A DNA stretch of 64,000 nt, taken from Eukaryota sp. TZLM1-RC (Eukaryota; Metamonada: BaSk clade). The stretch's first letter is position 1, and every line of letters begins with the position of its first letter. A program made the translations under genes and the position numbers. Where the stretch lies: assembly GCA_040285825.1 (NCBI GenBank), contig JAUPSS010000014.1:128337-192336 (forward strand), given 5' to 3'. Below the pieces are notes generated by a model. The model did not search any database. It had not been told where the DNA came from and was given only the letters and a program-made list of their open reading frames with translations. Positions 51,093 to 60,204 of this stretch are shown here, piece after piece.

Positions 51093-53741
51093 ATGGAATC
51101 CCTCCACATACAATCTCCATTCACTCCGTCTCATTATGATCTTGATCTCACGTTACACTACAATAATGCAAAGGACATGAGCTTCTCAGCATCTCTTTCC
51201 ATCCTCGGTTATCTCTCTGAACCCTCCACTCAACTCATATTCCACTCAGTTAACCACACAGTCGATATCACTTCATCATCAATCACACCCACTTCTGGTA
51301 AGTCGATCCCTCTCCTCAGTTGCATACCCAACTCCTCCACCGAGACGATCCTACTAGTGTTTGCTGAAGAAGTTCCTCCCTCTGAATGCAAGATTTCCCT
51401 GCACTACACTGGCCCAATCACTTCTGATATGAGAGGCATCTATGCTTCCACCCAAACTGACTCAAAGGGTCACAACCACCCTTTACCTGCCATTCTCACT
51501 CAATTCGAACCCTGTGATAGTAGAAGATTAGTCATTTCCCTAGATCAACCTAGTTCAAAGTCATCATTCAAGCTTTCCCTGCACAACATTCCTTTAGGAT
51601 TCACGGCCTTGTCCAACACTAACATTGAACGCAAAAGTAAGAATGATTATAGCCAATCAATTGTATTTGAGCCTACCCCTATCATGTCCACATATCTCTT
51701 TGCTTTCTTTGTAGGTTTGGTTGATAAGATTAGCACACACACTGATGATGGTACTTTGGTCTCTTTGTATGTCCCTTGTGGAAAAGAAAGTGAAGGTAGT
51801 TTTGGGTTGAAGGTGGCCAAGGATTGTTTAGGTTATTTCTCCAATCATTTTGATTACCCTTATTAGCTACCCAAACTTGACCATGTTTCCGTTCAACTCT
51901 TTTCAGCAGGAGCAATGGAAAACCTAGGAATGGCAACCTATAGAGACTCGAAGATTCTTCATGACGATACTCTTCCGTTTGATGATAAAGCTGCCGTAGC
52001 TAGAGTCGTGGTGCACGAGACGGCCCACCATTGGATGGGAAATCTTGTAACCCTAAGCGATTGGTCTTTGCTGTTTTTGAATGAAGGATTTGCGAGGTTT
52101 CTGGAATACATGACTGTCAGTGAGCTTTACCCTGAACTCAATCAATCACTCAATTATTTGATTGATTGTCGACATTCCGCTTTGTTTACTGATGGTCTTG
52201 ATAATACACATTCCTTGTCAGTCGAGGTTGAGAGCGTTGGTGAAGTAGAGCAGATCTTTAGTCCTTTGAGTTACTCAAAAGGGAGTAATCTTTTGTACAT
52301 GATTCAACAGTTTGTAGGAAAAGATTATTTTAAAAGAAATGTGCAAAATTATGTGAAATTATTTGAGTTTTCTAATGCAAATGATAAGGATCTTTTCAAT
52401 TGTTTGAAACAAGGAGCTCAAGGAGATTTTGGTGAAAATTTTGATGCGATTATCGAAAATTTCGTCAATGTTCCTGGTTTTCCTTATGTTTATGTCGACA
52501 TTCTTAATCAATCTAGCAATCAAATCAGCTTCCTTTGTCGACAATACCAGTTCAAAACCTTCAATCAAAGTCGTATTCACGACACTTTATGGACTTTTCC
52601 CCTTAAAGTTGATCTACTCTGTCCCAACCACGGCAACCACCAAGAAGATTTTTTAATTAAAGAATTTGAACAAGTCTTAACAATCTCAAAGCATTGCAAT
52701 TGCCCGAGCTTGACTGTATTAATAAATTCAAAAGGGGACACGTTCTGCAGGTCATTTCTCCATAATTCTGACCTAAGATCACGTCAGCGGTTTGTAGGCA
52801 ATCAAAATTTGATTGATGACGCAACAAAGATTGTTTTGTTATCTGATGTCCTTTCTTTTGCCACAAATTCTACTATTTCTTTAGGCGAATTGATACAATT
52901 TATCTGCAGTTTTTCCAATTCCAAGAGCTCAATGGTTTGGAAAATGCTAGCAATGTGTTTTGATTTATTATTAATTCCTTCTAGTGAGAAGTGTTTGGAA
53001 TTCTTGGAGATACACGTCATCAATCCACTCTTGATTAACCTGTTGCCAAATGATTTTGACTTTAAGAATTTTGGTAACTTGGATCCTCAATTTATCAAGT
53101 ATTTGTTGATTATTGCTAGAGATTTAAACTCAATCGTTTTGAAGCACTTTTTTGAGAAGTTTTCACAATCAAATTCATTGCTCAATCAATCTTTCAATCA
53201 AATGTTGTCGATGATTCACCCAGAACTTTTCCCAGTTTTTTTAAGTATTTTACCACAATATTTGGATAATTCTGATGTCTTTCATTTATTTATTGATTTC
53301 TTTAATGAAACTGAACACCCTACTCACAGGAAAAGTATCACTAAAGCAATAGGTAGATTAAAAGGTGATCACCTATCAAAAGCTCTTGATTGGGGGTTGT
53401 TAACTGTCAGAACCAACGATCTTGGTTTCCTTTTAAGTTCAGCTTCTGATACCAACCCTAACATCACATGGAATTTCTTCATCGGTCATTTTGAAGAATT
53501 AAGGTCTAAAAGTGGAGGTTTAATGTTATTTGGAAATTTAATAAAGGCTGCTGCTTCTGGATTCAAAAGCCAAGAAGGAGTTTCAAAACTTGTTGAGCTG
53601 TTGTCCACACACGATGACGTGTCAATAGTTAAACCTCTCAAGATAGCCTTAGAAAGGGTCCGAGGTAGGGTCTGTGTCTGTGGGAAACGATTTCAACTTG
53701 ATAGTTTCATTACAAGTTGGTTGGAAATAACCGACATTTAG
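51093..53741 (+). CDS. M1-family puromycin-sensitive-type aminopeptidase with in-frame TAG
   Basis: 882 codons from MESLHIQSPFTPSHYDLDLT. A longer in-frame start at 50928 adds unlike sequence. N-terminal saddle domain; FEPCDSRRLVISLDQPSSKS (the QFEPxxxR motif). SAGAMENLGM is the substrate-binding GAMEN motif. The zinc site VVHETAHHWMGN with the third ligand in LNEGFARF begins at about residue 305. A C-terminal HEAT-like helical domain follows (about 530-882). A single TAG at 51864-51866 breaks the otherwise conserved stretch YFSNHFDYPY / LPKLDHVSVQ, just before GAMEN, and the frame is unchanged on both sides. TAG ends other genes here, so it is not simply reassigned. A recent null allele, readthrough or a base error are possible. 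Confidence 0.88.
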
Positions 53742-53807
53742 TGTTGATTTGGTAACTCAAAATATGCATGTTTCTATCCATTCTAAATAAATCTTAATTC
53801 CAACACT

Positions 53808-55109
53808 CTAAACTTTTTTTCCCACACTCGCTGATCGTTGCAGTACCATTGGTCTACAATTATCATGAATATGAGAGTACCTAATCCTGTACATCTTCAG
53901 AGCACTGGTCACATCCCTATCCCAATAGACGCCACATTCACTGTTTTGACAGTGTAGCAGTCCATGGCATGGGGCTAGTTTGACATTGCCTATTTGTTGA
54001 AGTTCTTGAATTTTGTTAACATTTTGAATAGAATCAACTTCATAATCCTGGTTTTCAGTCACTCGCAAGTCATTCTTTAACCTCTTCTTCTTACGTTTGA
54101 ATCTTTTATAGGCATTTGGATCTTTGACCTTTACGTCGAATTTTGGTATCTCCTTTGTGATGATCCTCAGCACAAGCAGCACATCTCTTACTGGTACGAT
54201 ACTCGTCTACCAAGTATACTTTTATACCAGCTTTTCTCAGAATTTTTCTTAGCCCCACACCTTTTATTGTGCTTGCTTTAGCTTTACGATTGGTCTTAGT
54301 GTCCCAATCACCAAAACCAATTACAATATTTTGGACATCATCCTTCAACTTAGCGTTGTTTGAATGAATGCTTGCCATAAATGATAGAGTGACTTTTCAA
54401 AGAGGGCAATTTTAAACTGTTTGATGTTATGTTTAGCCAAATAGTCTGGTTGATAAATTTTCAGGCAATTATCAAAATTATAGATCATTGAAAGTTCATG
54501 TGGAAATAAACGAACAAAAGTATCTGAAAAATCATCAGATGAAAGAAAGCAGATTATAATCAGTGGAAGCCACAAAAATGAGTTTCTGTTTGTTAATTAA
54601 TTTTGAAACCTTTGAGTGAAATTCCGCAATGACCACACAGATAAGTGTGATTGCATCTCTTCTAAATGAAACTTCATGTGGCTTTGAGAAAATCTTTGTC
54701 TTTTGATTCTCAATTTCCTTAATGTGGCCTACTGTTGTTAATTTTTGTTCTAAAAAATAAATCTTGGCATCAATTTCTGATCTTTTAGAATTAGTAATTG
54801 AATTGACAACAATTTGATTGTCTTTTTTAACTAATGTTGTTTTTGAGTTGTCTTTTTGATACTCAAAAGTGACCAAATATCTTCTAACATTTCTAATGAT
54901 TTAAGATCATTAATTTGCTCGGTAGTTTCATCCATATGTAGATCTTCATGTGGAAAAGACTCAATAATAGAATCTCGTGGGTCAGTCTCAAATGGCTCTG
55001 AAGTCATACGAGGTTTTCTAGTCTTTGGAGCAACATTAGAAGCTCTACCTCTAGAATTTGTTTTATGTTTGGTAGTATCAGAAGTAGTTGATTTACGTTT
55101 AGGTGACAT
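53808..55109 (-). pseudogene. Fanzor-like RNA-guided nuclease relic (copy F4)
   Basis: Minus-strand coding in at least five frame segments. It starts with a basic, Ser/Thr-rich MSPKRKSTTSDTTKHKTNSR. After a frameshift near 54850 come helical segments (SFRRDAITLICVVIAEFHSK, KLIFVASTDYNLLSF). The next segment is FPHELSMIYNFDNCLK to KSLYHLWQAFIQT, then VQNIVIGFGDWDTKTN (RuvC-II region). GVGLRKILRKAGIKVYLVDE, RTSKRCAACAED (first zinc-ribbon Cys pair) and, after another shift near 54140, LLHCQNSECGVYWDRDVTSA (second Cys pair and RuvC-III Asp) complete the core. Zinc-ribbon and RuvC-III are the best-preserved of all copies. No terminal repeats recognised. It ends 66 bp past the aminopeptidase stop, convergent with it. 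Confidence 0.8.
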
Positions 55110-55423
55110 AAACGTTTATCAATAGTGAAGGGATAAATGATATTGAACACTAACATTTAGTTTAGTATTAAATGCAAACGTTGCGAGGTTTTTACAAAGG
55201 TTATTACGAAGGTTGTTACGAAGCTATAAAGTATATAACGAACTTTAAATAAAGTTCTTTCAAAATTTAATAACAAAATATGAGTTAAAACATACATAAG
55301 ATCAATAAAAGATATCAGTTAATTTAATATTTTGGTATCAATAATAAGATAAATTAAATTTTGGTTTTATCAATATCTACGTTGATATATATATCACTTT
55401 AAAAAATTGAAAAGAAAATGAAT
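55110..55423. other. AT-rich intergenic DNA
   Basis: More than 80 percent A+T with ttgatatatatatcac at 55382-55397. No gene seen. Confidence 0.5.
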
Positions 55424-56134
55424 TTATTCTATTTTGCTTAATTTATCATTATTTACAATTTCACAATTAGATTTGGATTCAGTTTTCAAGGTTTGAACGT
55501 GATAAATACTCGCATTCAAATCTTCCGCATCCTTCTCTGTCATCTTCAACAATGGTGGTAATGATGGGATAGTCAATGAAGTTTGGTAGCAGAAATACAT
55601 GATCACAATGGAGAACACTGAACATATGAAAAGAAGCAGGGGCAATGGTTGTAGTAGTGACTTCCATAAAGGAGTACACCATGAACGGACACGCTGAAAC
55701 TCCGAGAACAGAAGGCTTGGACACAATTGACATGTCTTCTTTACACAATAAAGACCTCCACAGAACCTATCGTCAACACATGAGGCACCAATAAAAGGAT
55801 GTTGTTTGATAGGTAAACATTCTCCATGGTCACTACAGAATTCGTTTATGTTACAAGAATATGATAAGTACCGATCAGAAGGTCGATTCGGTTGACAAGT
55901 TGCTTCTTCACAATCAGAATTGACTAATGCTGTATCATCACCCGTCCTTAACATAGAGGAGATCCCTGTAGTGCCTGGGACACACTTACTACATAGATAA
56001 AAATCAGAGTGTTTATCTCGCCGGACACCAACGCGGTTTAAAGGACACATGTGATTTGTATCTGCCACAGGCTGATCTCGGTATGCAGCATTTGTTATAA
56101 CAAGAAGCAATAAAACGGGAAAGAGGATTGGCAT
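55424..56134 (-). CDS. Cysteine-rich type I membrane protein
   Basis: 236 residues from MPILFPVLLLLVITNAAYRD, a signal peptide. A longer frame to 56200 would overlap the divergent gene's start and lacks this N-terminal signal position. The ectodomain (20-150) has about 16 Cys in CxxC, CxxxxC and Cx4-6C spacings (LCSKCVPGT, CSDHGECLP, CVDDRFCGGLYCVKKTCQLC), similar to EGF/furin-like or protist high-cysteine membrane proteins. One transmembrane helix (LPLLLFICSVFSIVIMYFC, about 157-178) is followed by a cytosolic tail of about 55 residues. Function unknown; surface location inferred. Start codons of this gene and Misato are 16 bp apart. Confidence 0.75.
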   Translation of the reverse strand: MPILFPVLLLLVITNAAYRDQPVADTNHMCPLNRVGVRRDKHSDFYLCSKCVPGTTGISSMLRTGDDTALVNSDCEEATCQPNRPSDRYLSYSCNINEFCSDHGECLPIKQHPFIGASCVDDRFCGGLYCVKKTCQLCPSLLFSEFQRVRSWCTPLWKSLLQPLPLLLFICSVFSIVIMYFCYQTSLTIPSLPPLLKMTEKDAEDLNASIYHVQTLKTESKSNCEIVNNDKLSKIE

Positions 56135-56150
56135 TTTTTGAACCAACACG

Positions 56151-57452
56151 ATGCGGGAGATTGTCACCATTTCTCTTGGCAGTACAGCGAATAGAACCAC
56201 TGCGTTGTGTGCTCAACAACTAACATCATTGAGCTCTGATGAACTTGCCTTAGAAAGGTTCTACTCTAAAAGGGACTTAGACCATTGTCATTCTCTTTAC
56301 GTTGACCACTCCTCGTCTCTTGGTCCATTCTCTTTATCATCCACTTTTGACCTTGAATCTAGCACGGAATCATCCGAAACCATTTCATTCTCCCCTCCAC
56401 GCTCATCATGGCTTTCTCTCTTCCCCTCAAGACCAGCCCGTCTCTTTCCCTTCTCGGGATGGCTTCACCGGGGTGCCTTTGATCGTTATTCTTATGGTAC
56501 CGCTTCTATGGAAGACTCTTATTTCTCCAATGATCTCATTGATTCTATACGTACCCTCATTGAACGTTGTGACTGTCCTTCTTCTGCTGTCTTCAATTCC
56601 AGTACTGGTGGATGGGCAGGAGTTTGTGGATGCTTACTGCCCCTAGTCGAGGAAGATTTTGGTTTAAAGTCTTCAGTTTTCTTGATTGATGACGTGGGGT
56701 CTTGTGAAGTCAACGGATTGGTGACAACTGCTCTTGCCTATTCTGAACTCAGCAAAGAGGCTGACGTAATTCCTTTGATGGTTCAAAAACAAGCAGAAAA
56801 GGTCACAAATAGTATTGACCTTCAAGGACTTGCTGATTTGAATACATGTGAAGCGAATTCTTTTATATTTTCTAATTTCATCACAAATTTATTAAAACCT
56901 CTAGTGCAAAATTCCAAATTAAATCTTCCTTATTTTTTGAATCAACTTAATTTAAATTCCAGAAACATTTTTGGTAGTAAATGTATTCTTTCTAAAAAAG
57001 GATTAACACTAAAAGAACTGAAAGAGGAAACATTTGGACTTTCTAGTCTTTATTTTGATCTACTAGGTCAGAATTCTGATGACCAATCAAATGATGATGA
57101 TTTTCTTGGTAATTCTGAGCTTTTGGTAGCAAGTGGCGTGGTACCTAGCTATGAATTTTATGAAACTTTACAATCCAAATTAAAACCCAAATCAGTTTTG
57201 TACTTATCTAAATATTCAAATAGTTTACCTAATTCTTGTCTGTCACCTAAAATAGAAACAAATTCTGATGACGTGTGCACTGTTTCGGAATTGGCTAATT
57301 ATGGACCGATCCAATCACATTTGATTGATATTTTTGACCGTTTTTCATCCTTGAAACGTCATCATTTTGCTGGTGATGATCATATTCCAGCTAATTCAGA
57401 TTGGGACGACTTTAAAGAAAGAATCCAATTATTAAAAGAAAATTATCAATAA
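56151..57452 (+). CDS. Misato/DML1-family tubulin-like protein
   Basis: 433 residues. MREIVTISLGSTANRTTALC is the family's tubulin-like beginning (MREIVTLQLG-x-x-N). LERFYSKRDLDH and SFPYSGWLHRGAF-like FSGWLHRGAFDRYSYGTASM follow. Then SIRTLIERCDCPSSAVFNSS and TGGWAGVCGCLLPLVEEDFG match the family's E-CD-x-x-QG-F and GF-G motifs in the GTPase-derived fold. The C-terminal half is diverged. Misato proteins act in mitochondrial distribution and the cytoskeleton; they lack complete tubulin GTP-binding motifs, as here. Convergent with PUS3, 61 bp between stops. Confidence 0.8.
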   Translation: MREIVTISLGSTANRTTALCAQQLTSLSSDELALERFYSKRDLDHCHSLYVDHSSSLGPFSLSSTFDLESSTESSETISFSPPRSSWLSLFPSRPARLFPFSGWLHRGAFDRYSYGTASMEDSYFSNDLIDSIRTLIERCDCPSSAVFNSSTGGWAGVCGCLLPLVEEDFGLKSSVFLIDDVGSCEVNGLVTTALAYSELSKEADVIPLMVQKQAEKVTNSIDLQGLADLNTCEANSFIFSNFITNLLKPLVQNSKLNLPYFLNQLNLNSRNIFGSKCILSKKGLTLKELKEETFGLSSLYFDLLGQNSDDQSNDDDFLGNSELLVASGVVPSYEFYETLQSKLKPKSVLYLSKYSNSLPNSCLSPKIETNSDDVCTVSELANYGPIQSHLIDIFDRFSSLKRHHFAGDDHIPANSDWDDFKERIQLLKENYQ

Positions 57453-57513
57453 ATTTTCTTTATTTTCTTCAATGAGCAAATAGTGATTCTAAATAAATGA
57501 GTTTTTATTCAAA

Positions 57514-58527
57514 TTATTCATTCATTTTATTAAAAATTAATTCCTTAATACAAGACTCTACAATTCCATTATTCAAATCCCTTTTGTACCTTTCTAAGCA
57601 ATGATTTCTACCTTCTGTTATCCACTCAATGTCATCCAACTCTGCATCCATAAAAACAAGTGGCAGAGCAGGAGCGGGAGAAAGCCAAGAAGGTTTATCA
57701 ACAGTTTTGGTGACGTTTAACAGGTCAACAATAAAGGAAACTGGTTTATAACCCTTTCCTATTTCGGAAAGTACAGTAATCATGTATCTAATCTGATTGT
57801 GTAGAAATGCATTTCCTTTGATAACAACCATGTGGAACTGTGGTGAAGTTGGAAAGCGTTTGTCCATCTTCTCAAATTGAATACTAATAATGGTTCTATT
57901 GTAATGATCCAATGATGAATCCCTCTTGCAAAAGTTTCTGAAATCATGAGTTCCAATCAAGAAACTGCTAGCTTCCTGCATAAGATCAACATTCATATCA
58001 GATGTATCCAGGAAATACGCATAGGTTCTCCCCTTGCAGTCGAATCGAGGGGAAAAGGTCTCTGGCACGTGAGAATAAGCCAACACTCTAATATCAGAAG
58101 GCAGGTGAGAATTGAGCATTGGTAGATAGGCCAACTCTACAACAGACCGTCTCTTTGCTGGTGGAGAGTGGTGTGTTGTGTTTAGTCGACTACGCACATT
58201 AACTGTGACTATTTGGCAAGTTGCTGAGACTCCAGCATCAGTCCTGCCACAACAAACCCAACCAACAGCGTCTCTGTCCATACTAGGGATGAGACCAGAT
58301 GTGTAGAGAGCTTTTGTAAATACTTGTTGTATGGTTTGGTCTACTTTGTTTTGAACTTGAAGTCCATGGTAACGCGTTCCTAAATAGGCAATTTTAAAAG
58401 CTACTTTGCGAAGAGGCAATGAGCTGAACTTAGATGGATCCAAAGGTTTGGGAAGCCTCTCTAGTGGGCCAAAGGTATCTTTGTATTGTTGGACAATTGA
58501 TGCTAACTCTTCATATGTAGGTTTCAT
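57514..58527 (-). CDS. PUS3: tRNA pseudouridine(38/39) synthase PUS3/DEG1
   Basis: 337 residues, intact. KVAFKIAYLGTRYHGLQVQN starts the TruA fold. CCGRTDAGVSATCQIV (about 91-106) holds the catalytic Asp. NSHLPSDIRVLAYSHVPETF and SPRFDCKGRTYAYFLDTSDM follow, then GTHDFRNFCKRDSSLDHYNR, the PUS3 subfamily motif, and FLHNQIRYMITVLSEIGKGY. It converts U38/U39 in the anticodon stem. Together with the TRM9-like gene this gives two anticodon-loop modification enzymes within 13 kb, probably by chance. Confidence 0.93.
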   Translation of the reverse strand: MKPTYEELASIVQQYKDTFGPLERLPKPLDPSKFSSLPLRKVAFKIAYLGTRYHGLQVQNKVDQTIQQVFTKALYTSGLIPSMDRDAVGWVCCGRTDAGVSATCQIVTVNVRSRLNTTHHSPPAKRRSVVELAYLPMLNSHLPSDIRVLAYSHVPETFSPRFDCKGRTYAYFLDTSDMNVDLMQEASSFLIGTHDFRNFCKRDSSLDHYNRTIISIQFEKMDKRFPTSPQFHMVVIKGNAFLHNQIRYMITVLSEIGKGYKPVSFIVDLLNVTKTVDKPSWLSPAPALPLVFMDAELDDIEWITEGRNHCLERYKRDLNNGIVESCIKELIFNKMNE

Positions 58528-58809
58528 TGTTGCTGATGCTGTGATGTTTATACCCGCTATGATGTGGAGAGATTGAATCTATCTGTAAAAGATTAACTAG
58601 AACTTGGTAAGTAAATTGCTTCTAAAATTATTTTATATGCCATTATCTTGGCAGAGTATTGGGGGGGGGGGAGTTAAGTGTATATTACAAAGAAAATAGC
58701 AAACCAGCTGTCAAATAAACAATCAAAAAAACAACCAATGCCGAAATTGACAAAATTAAAAAATCTACCTAAATTAAAAATAAAATAAAAAAATACGACA
58801 ATCGACAAC

Positions 58810-60186
58810 TCAACGTCCTGGACGACCTCTAGATTTGTTTTTACATGCAGAACAGACAGATTCTCTAGTTTTCAACCCTAAATTATAAAAACTCTGTAAA
58901 ATAAATTCCTGCTCCAAAGTACTGGCCATTGAAGCATTTTCAGAGGCTTTTCTTAATTCATTCCTTTCTTTTTCTAAATCCAAATAACTTGAAAGTAACG
59001 TATTATACTTAGTTATTACTTCTTTCAGTTTCTCTTTATTAGTTTGGTAAGCAGAACAGACTTTTCCATATTTGATTTCCAATTGGTCAAAATTTGGATT
59101 TGAATTTTGTTGTTTTCCATTGTTTACATCAGTAATTTTCTGCTTTAATTGTTCATTTTCCTTTGATAAATCGTTGTTAGTCTTTTTTAATAATTCTATT
59201 TGATCCAAATATTCAGAATTTTGGACAATAGACTGTTCATATCTGACTTCCAGATCATCAAGGTCACGTGATAAACGGTCAAAAACCTCTTGATTAATTG
59301 AATCATATTGAACTTCCGTCTGCAACTCTTGATGAACACCACGTTTTTTTGATTTATATTGAAACAAATCAATTTCAGATTCTAAATTATGTTTTTCAAA
59401 AACTAAATTGTCAATTTTTTCCTTTAATAAATCTATTTCGCTTTCATAACCAAATTTTTCTTCACTTGTCAATCGGTCAACAGAAATCTCATGACATCGA
59501 CAATTATTGAGCTGATCTTCTAGAATATTGACCTTTTCAACAAGCGACTGATTGATTGATTCAAGTTGCTCGTTGGTGTTGTTCATCTCCTGTATATCAC
59601 TTTGAGCTTTATTAAAAGCCTTCTTCAACTCCTCGTGATCTCTAATCGTCACTGACATGTCAAACACTTGTTCTCTTAAATTTTTAACAGACTTTTTTAA
59701 TGGTCTGAGTTCAAGAACCTCACTTTCAAGATTAATACGCTTTTCCCTTTCACTTCTTAACATTTCTGTTAATGAATCGATTTCTTTGTTCTCCAATACC
59801 CTGGTTTGTGACTTGACAAGCATAGACTTGGTCAGAGGAGGAGATTGTTGAAAGGAGAGGTTTGAACAACGAGGAAGAGAAGGAGAGGAGGGGAGGGAGA
59901 CCGGAGAATCAGCAGGTTGAAGAAAGGACATGAGGGAAGCTTGAACATCAGAGGGTAAAGTTAAGATGTGACTGATGTTGGTGTGCTTTAAAGGTCCATT
60001 GATTGCAGTATGGAGAAGAGCGACAGCCAATGTGTAGGAATCATCAACATTATGTGGTGGTGTTGAAGAGGGATCAACTTTGCTCCATATAGAATTTAAA
60101 ATACTTGGATGTAGAAGATCATCAAGAGAATGTATTGTATGTGAGGTTTCTATAGAATTTATCCATATCAAGAGATGAGAAGACAT
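58810..60186 (-). CDS. Hook-like coiled-coil adaptor
   Basis: 458 residues, intact. Residues 1-95 resemble the calponin-homology-like HOOK domain: LLIWINSIETSHTIHSLDDL, LNSIWSKVDPSSTPP, then AVALLHTAINGPLKHTNISH and LTLPSDVQASLMSFLQ. A Pro/Ser linker follows. Residues 125-430 are one long coiled coil rich in Leu, Glu, Lys and Asn. The C-terminus has CSACKNKSRGRPGR. Hook proteins link dynein to endosomes, but the match to the N-domain is by pattern and spacing, so the name is provisional. Copy F5 of the Fanzor-like family ends 38 bp upstream of the start codon. Confidence 0.68.
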   Translation of the reverse strand: MSSHLLIWINSIETSHTIHSLDDLLHPSILNSIWSKVDPSSTPPHNVDDSYTLAVALLHTAINGPLKHTNISHILTLPSDVQASLMSFLQPADSPVSLPSSPSLPRCSNLSFQQSPPLTKSMLVKSQTRVLENKEIDSLTEMLRSEREKRINLESEVLELRPLKKSVKNLREQVFDMSVTIRDHEELKKAFNKAQSDIQEMNNTNEQLESINQSLVEKVNILEDQLNNCRCHEISVDRLTSEEKFGYESEIDLLKEKIDNLVFEKHNLESEIDLFQYKSKKRGVHQELQTEVQYDSINQEVFDRLSRDLDDLEVRYEQSIVQNSEYLDQIELLKKTNNDLSKENEQLKQKITDVNNGKQQNSNPNFDQLEIKYGKVCSAYQTNKEKLKEVITKYNTLLSSYLDLEKERNELRKASENASMASTLEQEFILQSFYNLGLKTRESVCSACKNKSRGRPGR

Positions 60187-60204
60187 TCATTCATACAGAT
60201 GATG

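Noticed and set aside
51790-51911. Intron ending at ctcttttcag in the aminopeptidase to remove the TAG
   Set aside because: It would also remove YFSNHFDYPY and LPKLD, which are conserved in the M1 family, and no GTTTGT start is present.
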